A stretch of DNA of 64,000 bases from Clostridia bacterium (GTDB lineage: Bacteria; Bacillota; Clostridia; Oscillospirales; CAG-272): contig CAAGDE010000001.1 in assembly GCA_900768535.1 (NCBI GenBank), positions 17,966-81,965 of the forward strand, in the 5' to 3' direction. Below are positions 30,468-40,535 of the stretch, piece by piece. The notes under the pieces were generated by a model. That model was not told the DNA's origin. It saw nothing but the letters and a program-made list of their open reading frames with translations, and searched no databases. Position 1 is the first letter of the stretch. The number at the start of each line of letters is the position of its first letter. A program made the position numbers and the translations under genes.

Positions 30468-33047
30468 ATGGAAGATAAGCTTTTACGGGATTATCTGAAC
30501 GGGGAATTCGGCGATCATGTTACCCCGTTCTACTGGCAGCACGGCAGGGAGCGGAGAATGTGGGATATTTCCGCCAGAATCCGGGAACTGTATGACGACG
30601 GCAACCGTTCCTTCTGCATCGAGTCCCGTCCCCATCCCGATTTTTTGGGAGAGGAATGGTGGGAGGACATGACCCTTGTAATGGAGACTGCGGAGTCTTT
30701 GGGGATGAAGGTCTGGATCATGGACACGAAGCATTATCCCACCGGATATCTTTCCGGCTTTGATGTCAGGCATCCGGAGCTGCGTCTTTGGAACCTTGCG
30801 GAAAATCATACCGATGTCATGGGACCGGTCAGGGACGGTATGGTGATACCGGAGCTTTCCGCGCCGGATGACGTCATCCTCGGGGTCTATGCCTATCCGC
30901 GGAAGAGTGAGAGGGAAGGCGATCTCGGAGGCAACCCGATTGAATTGACCTCCTGCATTCATGACGGATGTGTGTACTTTGACCTGCCGGACGGGATGTG
31001 GAGGATTGTTTACGTCTACCGCACCCGGAAGGGGGTCAGTGACAGCTTTATCAGTGTGATTGACCCGGAATCGGTGCAGGTGCTGATTGACGAGGTGTAT
31101 GAGGCGCATTACCGGCATTTGGGGAAATATTTCGGCAAAACCTTTGCGGGCTTCTTTTCGGACGAGCCGCGGTTCCGCAATCAGCAGATCGGCGGCGGAC
31201 GGTTTGAATACGGCTACTACAGCAAAACGGTCGGTCAGCGCGGCATGGGGCTTCCGTGGTCGGATGACGTGCTTCCGATGATGGAGCGGGAACTGCAAAT
31301 GCCGGCAAAGCGATTTCTGGCGGCGCTTTGGTACGAGCTTGACGGCGGACTGACGCAGACGGTCCGGCTGGCGTATATGAATGCGGTCAGTACGCTTTAC
31401 GGAAACAATTTCTCCCGCAGAATCGGTGACTGGTGCGAAAAGCACGGTGTGCTGTACATGGGACACGTGCAGGAGGATATGGGGGTTCACGCAAGAACCG
31501 GAAACGGCTGTGCCCATTTCTTCCGCTGTCAGTGGGGGCAGGATTTTTCCGGCGTTGACGTGGTGCTTCATCAGGTGGTTCCCGGCTTTGCCCACTACGA
31601 CACCCGCTCCAAAGACGGATATTTTGTCACCGACGCAGCGCTTTATCACTATGTTCTCTGTCAGATGGCGGCATCCTCCGCGCATATCAGCAAAAAGATG
31701 GGCGGAAAGGCGATGGGGGAGCTTTTTGCCGCATATGGCTGGGCGGAGGACGTCCCGATGATGAAATGGCAAGCCGATTTTATGCTGGTTCGTGGCATCA
31801 ACCGATTCGTTCCCAACGGCTATGATGACCTGTGGCCGGACGCAGACTGCCCGCCGCAGCTGGGGGTCCGGTTCGATCCGCAATTGCCCGGATACCGGAA
31901 GCTGACGGCTTACATGAACAAAACGGCGCACTTGCTGTCGTGCGGAACGCATATTGCCAATGCGGCGGTGCTTTACCATGCGGAAGCCGAGTGGATGAAT
32001 CCGCAGGGGTATACCGATATGTCCGTTCCGGCAAAGGCGCTTTTGGATGCGCAGCTTTGCTATGACATTCTTCCGGTGGATGCCGTTTGCGGGCAGGCTA
32101 CGGTCGCGGACGGCGCGTTGCTGGTGGCGGGAGAGCGGTTTGATGCGTTCTTTGTTCCCTACGCCCGGTATCTGCCGAAGCGGTTGATCGGGCAGCTCCG
32201 GCGGTTTGCCGCAAAAGGGCTTCCCGTATACTTTGTGGGCGGTGTACCCGAAGGCTGTGAGGATTTCGGCACGCGGATCGAAGCCGGTGACATCGCACGG
32301 GAGATGTATTCCAACGGCTTCTATGACATCAGGGTTCAGGGAAATTATCCGTTGCTCCGGTTCTATCACCTGAGGAGAGGGAGAACCGATCTGTATTTCT
32401 TCTTCAACGAATCCGTGACCGAAACGGTGGATACCGATGTCATGTTCCGCGAAAAGGGAAGCTGTACGTTCATTGACGGCGCCGCCGACCGGTATTACAC
32501 CGTCGGGAGCCGGGACGGAAGCCTGCACCTTACGCTCACGCCATATGAATCGGTACTGCTTGTCTGGAACGGACTTGACGGCAAGGCGCTTTCACAGCCG
32601 ACCGTTTATGGGGAGCGGAAGCCCCTGGAGCTGATTTACGACATCACGCTGGAGAGCTGTCTGGAGCCTGGCGTGGAGAGGCACGCAAGAACCACCGACA
32701 GGCTTTATAATATCACGTCCTACAATGAGAATCCGAGATTTTCCGGGAAAATCCGGTACAGAACGGAGCTGACACTTGACCGGGCGGGGAGCTATGAGCT
32801 GGATCTCGGAGCGGTCGGGCAGATTGCAGAGGTCACGCTCAACGGCGTTTCCTGCGGCTTGCGGATGTGTGCGCCCTTCCGGTTTGAATTGGGCGAAGCG
32901 GTCCGGACCGGAAAAAACGAGCTGATGATTACCGTATCCAATACCCTGGTCTATGAACAGCGGGATCCGCTGTCTCCCGCACTGCTGATTCCCGCCAGCG
33001 GGCTTCTCGGTCCCGTAACCCTTTCAAAAAAAGGAGCGTCATCATGA
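30468..33047 (+). CDS. Glycoside hydrolase, GH106-like
   Basis: An 859-aa cytoplasmic protein without a signal peptide. The start at 30468 is 6 nt after GAGGTG; earlier in-frame codons lack a site. The N-terminal barrel region shows SFCIESRPHPDFLGEEWW, GMKVWIMDTKHYPTGY and FAGFFSDEPRF, which recur in GH106 alpha-L-rhamnosidases and their unclassified relatives. The last 150 residues look like a jelly-roll sugar-binding domain (YELDLGAVGQIAEVTLNG). It overlaps the GH2 start by 4 nt. The rhamnosidase activity is a guess from the family; the operon also encodes a beta-galactosidase. Confidence 0.7.
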   Translation: MEDKLLRDYLNGEFGDHVTPFYWQHGRERRMWDISARIRELYDDGNRSFCIESRPHPDFLGEEWWEDMTLVMETAESLGMKVWIMDTKHYPTGYLSGFDVRHPELRLWNLAENHTDVMGPVRDGMVIPELSAPDDVILGVYAYPRKSEREGDLGGNPIELTSCIHDGCVYFDLPDGMWRIVYVYRTRKGVSDSFISVIDPESVQVLIDEVYEAHYRHLGKYFGKTFAGFFSDEPRFRNQQIGGGRFEYGYYSKTVGQRGMGLPWSDDVLPMMERELQMPAKRFLAALWYELDGGLTQTVRLAYMNAVSTLYGNNFSRRIGDWCEKHGVLYMGHVQEDMGVHARTGNGCAHFFRCQWGQDFSGVDVVLHQVVPGFAHYDTRSKDGYFVTDAALYHYVLCQMAASSAHISKKMGGKAMGELFAAYGWAEDVPMMKWQADFMLVRGINRFVPNGYDDLWPDADCPPQLGVRFDPQLPGYRKLTAYMNKTAHLLSCGTHIANAAVLYHAEAEWMNPQGYTDMSVPAKALLDAQLCYDILPVDAVCGQATVADGALLVAGERFDAFFVPYARYLPKRLIGQLRRFAAKGLPVYFVGGVPEGCEDFGTRIEAGDIAREMYSNGFYDIRVQGNYPLLRFYHLRRGRTDLYFFFNESVTETVDTDVMFREKGSCTFIDGAADRYYTVGSRDGSLHLTLTPYESVLLVWNGLDGKALSQPTVYGERKPLELIYDITLESCLEPGVERHARTTDRLYNITSYNENPRFSGKIRYRTELTLDRAGSYELDLGAVGQIAEVTLNGVSCGLRMCAPFRFELGEAVRTGKNELMITVSNTLVYEQRDPLSPALLIPASGLLGPVTLSKKGASS

Positions 33048-36000
33048 ACCCTTTGCAAAAATTATGCTACCATACCTCAAACGAACATCTGCACGTGGGA
33101 TGCGAAACACCGCGGGCGTATTTTATCCCGTATTCCGATGTGAAAACGGCATTGACCGATGAGAGAAACAATTCCGACCGGATGCTCTCCCTGTGCGGTA
33201 CGTGGGATTTTTGCTACTATCGGTCGGTCGCAGAGCTGGAAGACTTTCCGTCGGCGGACTTTCCGGCTGCCCATGATACCGTTACCGTGCCGGGCTGTTG
33301 GCAAACCTACCTGGACCGGAATTACGACAAGCCCCAGTATACCAACGTCCGCTATCCCTTTCCGGTGGATCCCCCACACGTTCCAGCCATCAACCCCTGC
33401 GGGCTCTATCACAGAACCGTGACGCTGACCGCAGAGCAGCTCCGGAACCGCACCGTTTACATCAATTTCGAAGGGGTGGACTCCTGCTTCTATCTTTACG
33501 TGAACAACCGCTTTGCCGCCTACAGCCAGGTTTCCCACTGTACAAGCGAGGTTGATCTGACCGATTTCCTCAGGGTCGGCGAGAACGACTTCCGGGTGCT
33601 GGTGTTCAAGTGGTGCGACGGCTCCTACCTGGAGGATCAGGATAAGTACCGCTTTTCGGGCATTTTCCGCGAGGTTTATCTGCTGTTTCGCCCGAAGGTT
33701 CATCTGCGCGATCTGTTCTTTCGCGGCTTACCCGATGAGGATCTGAAGAACGGGGCTTTGGAGCTTACGCTCAGCACCAACGGCAGGGCGGATGTCAGGC
33801 TCTTCCTGACCGATCCGGAAGGGAACGCGGTGTCGGAGGAAACCGTCACCGTTGACGGAGAAGCGAAGCTGAAGCGGAGAATCGGAAGCCTGTCGCTTTG
33901 GAGCGATGAAATTCCGCGGCTTTATACGCTTCTGGCGGAATGCAACGGGGAGGTGATCCCGTTCTTCGTTGGATTCCGGCGGCTGGAGATCAAAAACCGG
34001 GTCTTTTATATCAACGGACAGAAGGTCAAGGCGAAGGGCATCAACCGCCATGACTCCGATCCGCAGACCGGGTATACCGTAACCATGGAGCAGATGCGCC
34101 GGGAGCTTGGAATCATCAAGCGTCACAACATCAACTTTATCCGCACCAGTCATTATCCAAACGACCCGCGCTTTCCGGGGCTTTGCGATAAAATCGGCAT
34201 ATATCTTTGCGATGAAGCCGATCTGGAGTGCCACGGAATGTTCCGCAGCAGGGATCCGCACGCGGGCTACGATGACCCGGAATGGAACCGCCTGACCGAT
34301 TCTCCCGAATGGCGGGCAGCCTATCTTGACCGCGCCGAGAGGATGCTGGAGCGGGATAAAAACCACCCGTCCGTTGTGATGTGGTCTGTCGGCAACGAGT
34401 CGGGCTACGGCGCCAACCACCGTGCCATGTCTGCTTATTTTCATTCCAGAACGCCGGAAATTCCGGTACAGAATGACGGCGCGACCCGGTGGCATTCCCG
34501 TGCGCTGACATCGGAACCGGATGACGGATACCTAAGGCAGATGCTCTGCCGGGATGTGGATATTGACGCGCGGATGTACCTCCGCCCGGAACTGATTCAA
34601 AAGGGCTTTTTGGAAAATCCCTATCTGAAAAATCCCTTTTGGCTCTGCGAACACAGCCATGCAATGGGAAACAGCCCCGGATGCCTGGCGAGATACTGGG
34701 ACTGCATTGATTCCGATGACCGCTTCTTTGGCGGCTGTGTGTGGGAATTCTGTGACCATTCGGTCAATATCGGAACCGTCCGGAGACCGAAATTTACCTA
34801 CGGCGGCGATTTCGGGGAATTCCCGAATGACGGCAATTTCTGTGTGGACGGAATGGTTTCTCCCGATCGCAAGCCCCATTCCGGAATGCTGGAATATAAA
34901 CAGATTATCCGCCCGGTCAGGGCAAAGCTGCTCTCACCGGACGGAAGAATTGCGGTTCGGAGTATGCGGTATTTCCGATCGCTCTCCGACCTCTCCCTGC
35001 GCTGGCGGCTGGAGCAGGACGGTGCGGTGCTGGCAAAGGGAAGGATCGCCGCGTTGCACATCGAGCCGGGAGAAACGGAGCAGTATTCGCTGGCGCTTCC
35101 CGAACCGGACGGACGTCCCGGCAGACGGCTGCTGTATCTGTCCTTTGTGCAGAACCGGGATACCGATTGGGCGAAGGCGGGGTATGAGGTGGGCTTTGAG
35201 CAGTTCGGACTGCCGTTTGTTCCGCACATTCCGGAAAGGCTGCCAGCAACCGGGATCCGGATTAGGGAAACAGACCGGCAAACGGTTCTGACCGCCGGCG
35301 GTGCGGTGCTTGCCGTCTCAAGGCTGACAGGCTTTGTCGAATCGTACAGCCGGGACGGCAGAGAACAGCTTGCCTCCCCCCTGAAGCCGACGGTATGGCA
35401 CGCGCCAACCGACAACGAGCGGCATATCCGCAACGATTGGGCGGATATCGGCTTCGATACGGCTGTTCCCGAATGCTACGGCATCCGTATAACCGAAGCG
35501 ACTGCAGAGCGAGCGGCGGTAGAGGTGCTTTTCAAGCTGTCGCCCCTGTCCCGCGCTCCGCTGGCGGAGGTTACGGTGCGGTACGTCTTTGCGGGGGACG
35601 GAACGCTTTCCGTATTTGCGCATCTGTCCCGTCCGGCAGGACAGCCTCCTTTGCCGCGGTTCGGCTTTACCTTTGCAATGCCAAAGGGGAGTGAGTCGCT
35701 GGAGTGGTATGGCATGGGACCGACCGACTGCTATGCGGACAAATGCCACGCCGCGCATATGGGAACTTTCAAAACCACGGTTTCGCGGCATTTTGAGCAC
35801 TACATCCGTCCGCAGGAAAACATGGCGCACGCGGGCACCGAGTGGGTTCGGATAACCTCCGGGAAAGGCGGAATGCTTTGCGTCGGGACAAAAGAACAGC
35901 CGGTGTTCAGCTTTAACTGCTCGCACTATACCGATGCACAGCTGACCCGCACCGCGCATGACTATGAGCTGAAGCCGCGGGCGGAGACGGTTGTTCATAT

Positions 36001-36169
36001 CGACAGCCGTCATGCGGGCATCGGTTCGGAGTCCTGTGGGCTGCCCCTGGAGGAGCGGTATAAAATCAACGATACCGAAACAGACTTCTCCTTCCGCCTG
36101 ATCCCGCTTGCGGACAGAGACGGCTGCAACCCCTATGCACAGCTGGACGAGCGGGGGCTGATAACATGA
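33044..36169 (+). CDS. lacZ: GH2 beta-galactosidase (LacZ type)
   Basis: A 1041-aa cytoplasmic enzyme of full LacZ length that hydrolyses terminal beta-galactosides. Domain order is as in E. coli LacZ: jelly roll (VPGCWQTYLDRNYDKPQYTN), immunoglobulin-like domain, TIM barrel (GINRHDSDPQTGYTV), a second beta domain and the beta-galactosidase small-chain domain (WYGMGPTDCYADK, RPQENMAHAGTEW). The acid/base is Glu452 in VGNESGYG, and the nucleophile Glu536 lies in LCEHSHAMGNS (the usual Tyr of CEYSHA is His here). It is cotranscribed with the preceding glycosidase. Confidence 0.93.
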   Translation: MNPLQKLCYHTSNEHLHVGCETPRAYFIPYSDVKTALTDERNNSDRMLSLCGTWDFCYYRSVAELEDFPSADFPAAHDTVTVPGCWQTYLDRNYDKPQYTNVRYPFPVDPPHVPAINPCGLYHRTVTLTAEQLRNRTVYINFEGVDSCFYLYVNNRFAAYSQVSHCTSEVDLTDFLRVGENDFRVLVFKWCDGSYLEDQDKYRFSGIFREVYLLFRPKVHLRDLFFRGLPDEDLKNGALELTLSTNGRADVRLFLTDPEGNAVSEETVTVDGEAKLKRRIGSLSLWSDEIPRLYTLLAECNGEVIPFFVGFRRLEIKNRVFYINGQKVKAKGINRHDSDPQTGYTVTMEQMRRELGIIKRHNINFIRTSHYPNDPRFPGLCDKIGIYLCDEADLECHGMFRSRDPHAGYDDPEWNRLTDSPEWRAAYLDRAERMLERDKNHPSVVMWSVGNESGYGANHRAMSAYFHSRTPEIPVQNDGATRWHSRALTSEPDDGYLRQMLCRDVDIDARMYLRPELIQKGFLENPYLKNPFWLCEHSHAMGNSPGCLARYWDCIDSDDRFFGGCVWEFCDHSVNIGTVRRPKFTYGGDFGEFPNDGNFCVDGMVSPDRKPHSGMLEYKQIIRPVRAKLLSPDGRIAVRSMRYFRSLSDLSLRWRLEQDGAVLAKGRIAALHIEPGETEQYSLALPEPDGRPGRRLLYLSFVQNRDTDWAKAGYEVGFEQFGLPFVPHIPERLPATGIRIRETDRQTVLTAGGAVLAVSRLTGFVESYSRDGREQLASPLKPTVWHAPTDNERHIRNDWADIGFDTAVPECYGIRITEATAERAAVEVLFKLSPLSRAPLAEVTVRYVFAGDGTLSVFAHLSRPAGQPPLPRFGFTFAMPKGSESLEWYGMGPTDCYADKCHAAHMGTFKTTVSRHFEHYIRPQENMAHAGTEWVRITSGKGGMLCVGTKEQPVFSFNCSHYTDAQLTRTAHDYELKPRAETVVHIDSRHAGIGSESCGLPLEERYKINDTETDFSFRLIPLADRDGCNPYAQLDERGLIT

Positions 36170-36178
36170 TCTTCCTGT

Positions 36179-37279
36179 TCACCGCGTGCCGGAACCGGTT
36201 TTTGGAATGCTTACCGGTTCTGCGGCACCGGTTGACAGGGAGCGGATTCCGGCGTCCAGTTCCGCCATGACGGTCAGGTTGAAATCCCGCAGCATCAGCT
36301 CCGAGACGGGATGCCCGTGCACCAGGTGCCGATACAGATCATCGGCGATGTCCGGAAAATCGTCCGCATCGACGGTATAAACCGCATCGGGAGGGGTGAA
36401 TTTGTGATCGAAGCGCCGATACAGCTTCACCTCCGGGGAAAAACGGTCGGCAACCAGCACACCGTCCGAGCCGTAAACCACGGGACCCGTCGGGATTTCG
36501 CCGCTGTTGACGGTTGACCACGATCCCTCCACCCAGCCGACGCAGTCACCGAAATCCATCAGAAACGCGGAGTAGTCCTCGGCGTCGGAATAGGGCATCA
36601 TAAAGTTTTTCGATATGCCGAATTCGCGCAGAGCCGGCTTTCCGAGCAGATAGGTGAGCAGGGCGTGCCCGTAACCGGCATAATCCATGATCGATCCGCC
36701 GCCCAGCTCCCGGTGAAACCACCACATTTTTCTTCGCTTCTCCGGTGTATATCTGCCGCTGTGGGGGCCCAGCGTGGCGGGACTGCGGTACTGAATCCGC
36801 AGAACCCGTCCGACCGCTCCCTCCCGGATCAGCTCCCGTACCCGTTCGAAAGCACGGCACCAGATAATCGGCCATTTCACAAACAGGGGAACCCCGTATC
36901 CTTCGGAGGAACGGTACATCCGCATGGCGTCCTCCAGTGAAACCGCCATCGGCTTTTCGACTACGGAAACGATTCCCCGCGCACAGCATTCCTCCGCCAT
37001 ATCCGGATAGCGGCTGATGGTGGAGCAGACGGCAACCACATCCGGGCGCAGGTCAAGCAGATCCCGGTAATTTGCGTACAGCGTACCGAAATCCCCGCCC
37101 AGATTCCGGAGTCGGCGCACCTCGCTGTCCTCCGGATAGCTCCCGTCCTTTGCCGGAACATCGGCACAGCCGAGGATGTCGTACTGCTCCGGATGACGTA
37201 GGAAGCTGTCACGGAACTGTCTTGCATGAATATGATCGAATCCGATGATTCCGACCGTCAGCTTTTTCACGGCACGCAC
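36179..37279 (-). CDS. Gfo/Idh/MocA-family oxidoreductase (1)
   Basis: A 366-aa NAD(P)-dependent sugar dehydrogenase-like protein. The nucleotide site is VGIIGFDHIHA; the EKP motif is VVEKPMAVS; RELGGGSIMDYAGYGHALLTYLLG fits the substrate-domain helix. It is most like the protein at 41630 (shared KWPIIWCRAF/NWPVVWRKYI, STVNSGEIPTGP/TTPRKRIPTGP). It ends the minus-strand operon and converges with lacZ, 9 nt away. Substrate unknown, probably a sugar or a glycoside. Confidence 0.85.
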   Translation of the reverse strand: MRAVKKLTVGIIGFDHIHARQFRDSFLRHPEQYDILGCADVPAKDGSYPEDSEVRRLRNLGGDFGTLYANYRDLLDLRPDVVAVCSTISRYPDMAEECCARGIVSVVEKPMAVSLEDAMRMYRSSEGYGVPLFVKWPIIWCRAFERVRELIREGAVGRVLRIQYRSPATLGPHSGRYTPEKRRKMWWFHRELGGGSIMDYAGYGHALLTYLLGKPALREFGISKNFMMPYSDAEDYSAFLMDFGDCVGWVEGSWSTVNSGEIPTGPVVYGSDGVLVADRFSPEVKLYRRFDHKFTPPDAVYTVDADDFPDIADDLYRHLVHGHPVSELMLRDFNLTVMAELDAGIRSLSTGAAEPVSIPKTGSGTR

Positions 37280-37282
37280 CTC

Positions 37283-38506
37283 TCAATCCTTATAATCAAG
37301 ATCCGTCCACACGCCGGCGTGGTCGGTTCCGGCAAGCATAGCCTCATCCGCGATGATGCCGTGACATTTCGCCTGCAGTCCGCCGCGCAGGAACACAAAA
37401 TCAATTACGCTTTTTCTGTATCGCGGGATTTCCCGGATGACGTCATAGGTCGGAAGCATGATACCAAGCTCGCTGTCGGGTTCGTCCGGCAGATCGTGGC
37501 AGGTTCCGATCTCCATGCGCAGAGGAGACTCCGTAAAGGAATCGCGGAAGCCGTTTTGCAGCAGCAGTCTGTACGGGTCGGAATCCGCCGTACAGTTGAT
37601 ATCTCCGCCACCGACAAAGGGACAGCCGTATTTCCGCTCGGCGTCTCCGATCAGTTCGGCGGTTTCTTTGACGTTCTGCAGACGCGTCCGATTGCCGAGC
37701 TCGTCCCCGGTATAATAGAAATGATGCGAATAAACACCGATTTTCCGGTTGCATTTCCGATCGGACAGCACTGCCCAGGAGAGCGATTTGGAGGCAAAAT
37801 TGTTTGCGCCGCTGAAGACGTGATAGCCGCTGTCGATCAGTCGGAAGCGGGAGGCACGGTAGAATACGGGATTGAAATTGTCGCTCCGGGCTTCGCTGTC
37901 CCGCACCTCGCGCCAGCCGCTCCGGAGCAGCTCGCTTGTTACGGTATCCTCCACTCTCCGGGCGCGCGGACTGGACTCCTGAAAGAGGAGAAGATCGGGG
38001 TCGTATGTACGGTATACGGCGTGAAGCAGGCGCATCCGCTCCCCGCTGTTTTTTCCGGCGCCGAAGATATTGTTGGAGAGGACCCGCAGATCCCCGTGCC
38101 GGGTCAGGCACCGCCCGCGTTCCCCCGGCAGTTCCTCCGCAGAGCCGCAGAACAGGTCACCGTTGACCAGCACCTGCCGCTCCCTGCCAAAACACGAGTC
38201 CGTGACGAAATTCCATGCGAGTTCATAGCCGAAAATCGATTCGAAGGCGATTTTCAGCCGGTATTTTGTTGCGTTTACAACATACTCATGCGGTTGAAGA
38301 AGAATATCCGTCCGGCAGGTCTGACCGATGAGAATTTCCTGCCGGGCGGCAGGGGCTGTGTCGTCCTGCAGGGGGAGCGCGATGCCGTATTCCTCCTTGA
38401 TGCGGCGGAACAGGCGCTTTGCAAACCGTTCGGCAAGCACTGCCCGGCTCTGCCAGACAATGGTGAACTCCCGCAGCGGGATATCGCCCAAAAACCATTC
38501 CTTCAT
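37283..38506 (-). CDS. Intracellular EEP-domain protein with EILIG-type N-terminal domain
   Basis: A 407-aa protein without a signal peptide. The N-terminal 70 residues (FTIVWQSRAVLAERFAKRL, ARQEILIGQTCR) resemble the 'EIxIG' accessory domain placed before catalytic domains in GH20 and GH67-type enzymes. Two copies of the same unit occur in the EEP lipoprotein at 45271. The EEP part (about 140-407) has VLSNNIFG, LLLFQESS, VYSHHFYYTG, VGGGDINCT and GTDHAGVW. It sits 3 nt upstream of the oxidoreductase at 36179. A phosphodiesterase acting on a glycan-linked or lipid-linked group is possible; nothing fixes the substrate. Confidence 0.75.
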   Translation of the reverse strand: MKEWFLGDIPLREFTIVWQSRAVLAERFAKRLFRRIKEEYGIALPLQDDTAPAARQEILIGQTCRTDILLQPHEYVVNATKYRLKIAFESIFGYELAWNFVTDSCFGRERQVLVNGDLFCGSAEELPGERGRCLTRHGDLRVLSNNIFGAGKNSGERMRLLHAVYRTYDPDLLLFQESSPRARRVEDTVTSELLRSGWREVRDSEARSDNFNPVFYRASRFRLIDSGYHVFSGANNFASKSLSWAVLSDRKCNRKIGVYSHHFYYTGDELGNRTRLQNVKETAELIGDAERKYGCPFVGGGDINCTADSDPYRLLLQNGFRDSFTESPLRMEIGTCHDLPDEPDSELGIMLPTYDVIREIPRYRKSVIDFVFLRGGLQAKCHGIIADEAMLAGTDHAGVWTDLDYKD

Positions 38507-38528
38507 GTCTGTCCGACTCCTTTTTGAT

Positions 38529-40505
38529 TTATTCTGCCTGAATCAGATAATAAACGGCACGGTAATGCGCACCTGTACGGAAGGTAAGCCGACCGTCTGC
38601 CCAGTGTGTGTCGAGCATACCGACCTCCAGCCCCTCTGCGTTGATGGCGTGAACGCAGAGATCCTGCCGCTCTGTCTGAATTGTGATCTCAGCGCAGATC
38701 ACCTCGGCGACAATCGGCTCGTGACCGAAGGAGACGGTTTTGTCGCCCTCCGCCGCAAAGCCGGTATTCCGGACTCTGCCGACGGCGGTGAGCAGCATAT
38801 TGTCGCTTTCCCCGATCTCCGAATCGGAAAGGGAGCTGACGGCAACCACGGCAAAATCGTTCTCTACCTGCACCGAGACGGTACCCATTTCCAGAACGCC
38901 CTTTCCGCCAAGCCGCCCGTAGGCGCACTTGGTACGGGGGGAGTTGATGGTGCCGTAGCTTTTTTTCGGATTCCGGTAAAGCTCACCGGTGTCGGACACA
39001 ATTCCGTCCGCTCCGGGGTGGAGGTATTCCTCCGCCTCGTCAACGATCCGGTCGGCATCGGGGGCGATTCCGTCGAAGCAGGATGCAACCTGATTGCATT
39101 CCACGCCGAGCTGCATGGCGCCGTGAACGGTTTTATCCAATGCCGTGATGTTGCAGGCGATCTTTGCCTTTGCCGGAGCGATATCTCCTCGGCGGACAAT
39201 GAGTGCGGCGTGGTAAAACAGACCGAATTTGGCGGGATCGTTCCATGTGCTGAAGATGCCCTCCCGATAGGGAATCTTCCCGATGGAATCCGAGGAAAAT
39301 TCCTTACCGAGCAGCTTCATATTGTCAAGCCCGGTGCTGTAGGCATAGGTATGGATCGCCATTCCGCACCAATCCTGAAGATTGTTGATTGCGGCATAGA
39401 AAATCGGGCTCTCCGCACGGTAGGGGTTCGGCCACGGCATATCCCACTCCGAAAGAAAGAACGGTTTGTCAAAGGAACGCATTTTTGCCGGCTTTGCAAA
39501 ACCGGTGACAGGGCTTTCGGATATGGAGCGCGCGGTGCAGAATTTTTCATCCTCTCCCCAGCGCCAGTCGTAGACGTAATAATGACTGTCGGTAAAGTCC
39601 ATATCGCACAGATTGTCCTTCAGAATGGCGCTCTCCCGCGTCCAGTTGGTACCCGTAATCGGAATTCTGACTCCGAGGGAGCGGAGATGCTTGTGCATTT
39701 CCCGGTAATAGGCTTGCGAAAGCTGCATTTTGTATTCCGTCACAAGCGGGGAGTTTTGATTGATATCGCAGGCTGCGGCATCCCCGTCTGCCCCTTTTTC
39801 CTTCAGCCATGCCGCAAAGCCTTCCCGGAACCGGGTGACATACGGCTCCGCCCGCAACGCGCAGTTGACCCCGGAATAGAGATCCGTCTCGTTTACGATT
39901 TCGCAAAGCACGAACACGGGATCATCGCAGTACGCAAGACGGGTGTACGGATTGAAATGCCGCCACAGCTGCGTGGCATATTCCTTTTGCAGATCAATCA
40001 GGTGCCGGTCGAAAATGCAGTAGGGCTTTGCGGCATCCTGCAGTGCAATCGCGTTGTCCACGCCGTCCAGTGTCTTGAATTTCCGATAGGTCAGAAGGTC
40101 AAGGTAGCAGTAAATTCCCTCCGCCTTCAGGCAACAGATCAGGTAGTCCAGCCGATCCATGCTTTCCGCATCCAATTCACGCGTACCGTGGCGCCGTCCC
40201 TTGGCAAACTGAAAAATATTCGGGGTGTTCCATTCGGCATCCAGCTGATGGAACCGGACGATATTGCAGCCGCACATTGCCAGCCGCCTGGCAACCCGGC
40301 GGCTGTATTCATGCGAGGGGAAACAGGCGCCGCCGTTGAAATTGACGCCCCAGAATTTTCCGGGTGTACCGTCCTCAAACCGGAAATGCGAGCCGTCCGT
40401 CTGCAGAAAACCGTGCCGTCCGGCAGGCTTTTCCGATTCGAACAGGAAGGATATATCAATTGGCATTTTGTCCGGGTATGCCGGCATCGGAATTGTTTTT
40501 GTCAT
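38529..40505 (-). CDS. Clan GH-A glycosidase (GH5-like)
   Basis: A 658-aa cytoplasmic protein. After a beta-rich lead-in (DGTPGKFWGVNFNGGACFPS), the TIM barrel includes CGCNIVRFHQLDAEW, GIYCYLDLL, Glu206 in EIVNETDLY (acid/base, NE motif) and Glu353 in FLSEWDMPWPNPY (nucleophile position). The C-terminal third (about 470-658) is beta-rich, as in GH42/GH5-like beta-galactosidase or mannanase relatives. It lies 30 nt after the oxidoreductase at 40536, in the same operon. The exact GH family and linkage cannot be fixed by eye. Confidence 0.78.
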   Translation of the reverse strand: MTKTIPMPAYPDKMPIDISFLFESEKPAGRHGFLQTDGSHFRFEDGTPGKFWGVNFNGGACFPSHEYSRRVARRLAMCGCNIVRFHQLDAEWNTPNIFQFAKGRRHGTRELDAESMDRLDYLICCLKAEGIYCYLDLLTYRKFKTLDGVDNAIALQDAAKPYCIFDRHLIDLQKEYATQLWRHFNPYTRLAYCDDPVFVLCEIVNETDLYSGVNCALRAEPYVTRFREGFAAWLKEKGADGDAAACDINQNSPLVTEYKMQLSQAYYREMHKHLRSLGVRIPITGTNWTRESAILKDNLCDMDFTDSHYYVYDWRWGEDEKFCTARSISESPVTGFAKPAKMRSFDKPFFLSEWDMPWPNPYRAESPIFYAAINNLQDWCGMAIHTYAYSTGLDNMKLLGKEFSSDSIGKIPYREGIFSTWNDPAKFGLFYHAALIVRRGDIAPAKAKIACNITALDKTVHGAMQLGVECNQVASCFDGIAPDADRIVDEAEEYLHPGADGIVSDTGELYRNPKKSYGTINSPRTKCAYGRLGGKGVLEMGTVSVQVENDFAVVAVSSLSDSEIGESDNMLLTAVGRVRNTGFAAEGDKTVSFGHEPIVAEVICAEITIQTERQDLCVHAINAEGLEVGMLDTHWADGRLTFRTGAHYRAVYYLIQAE

Positions 40506-40535
40506 GTTGACCTCCTTTAAATCAGACGGTTCCGG

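Noticed and set aside
38328..40520. 730-aa plus-strand open frame opposite the GH5-like gene
   Set aside because: It has no ribosome site, no recognisable motif and spans two convincing minus-strand genes. Shadow frame.
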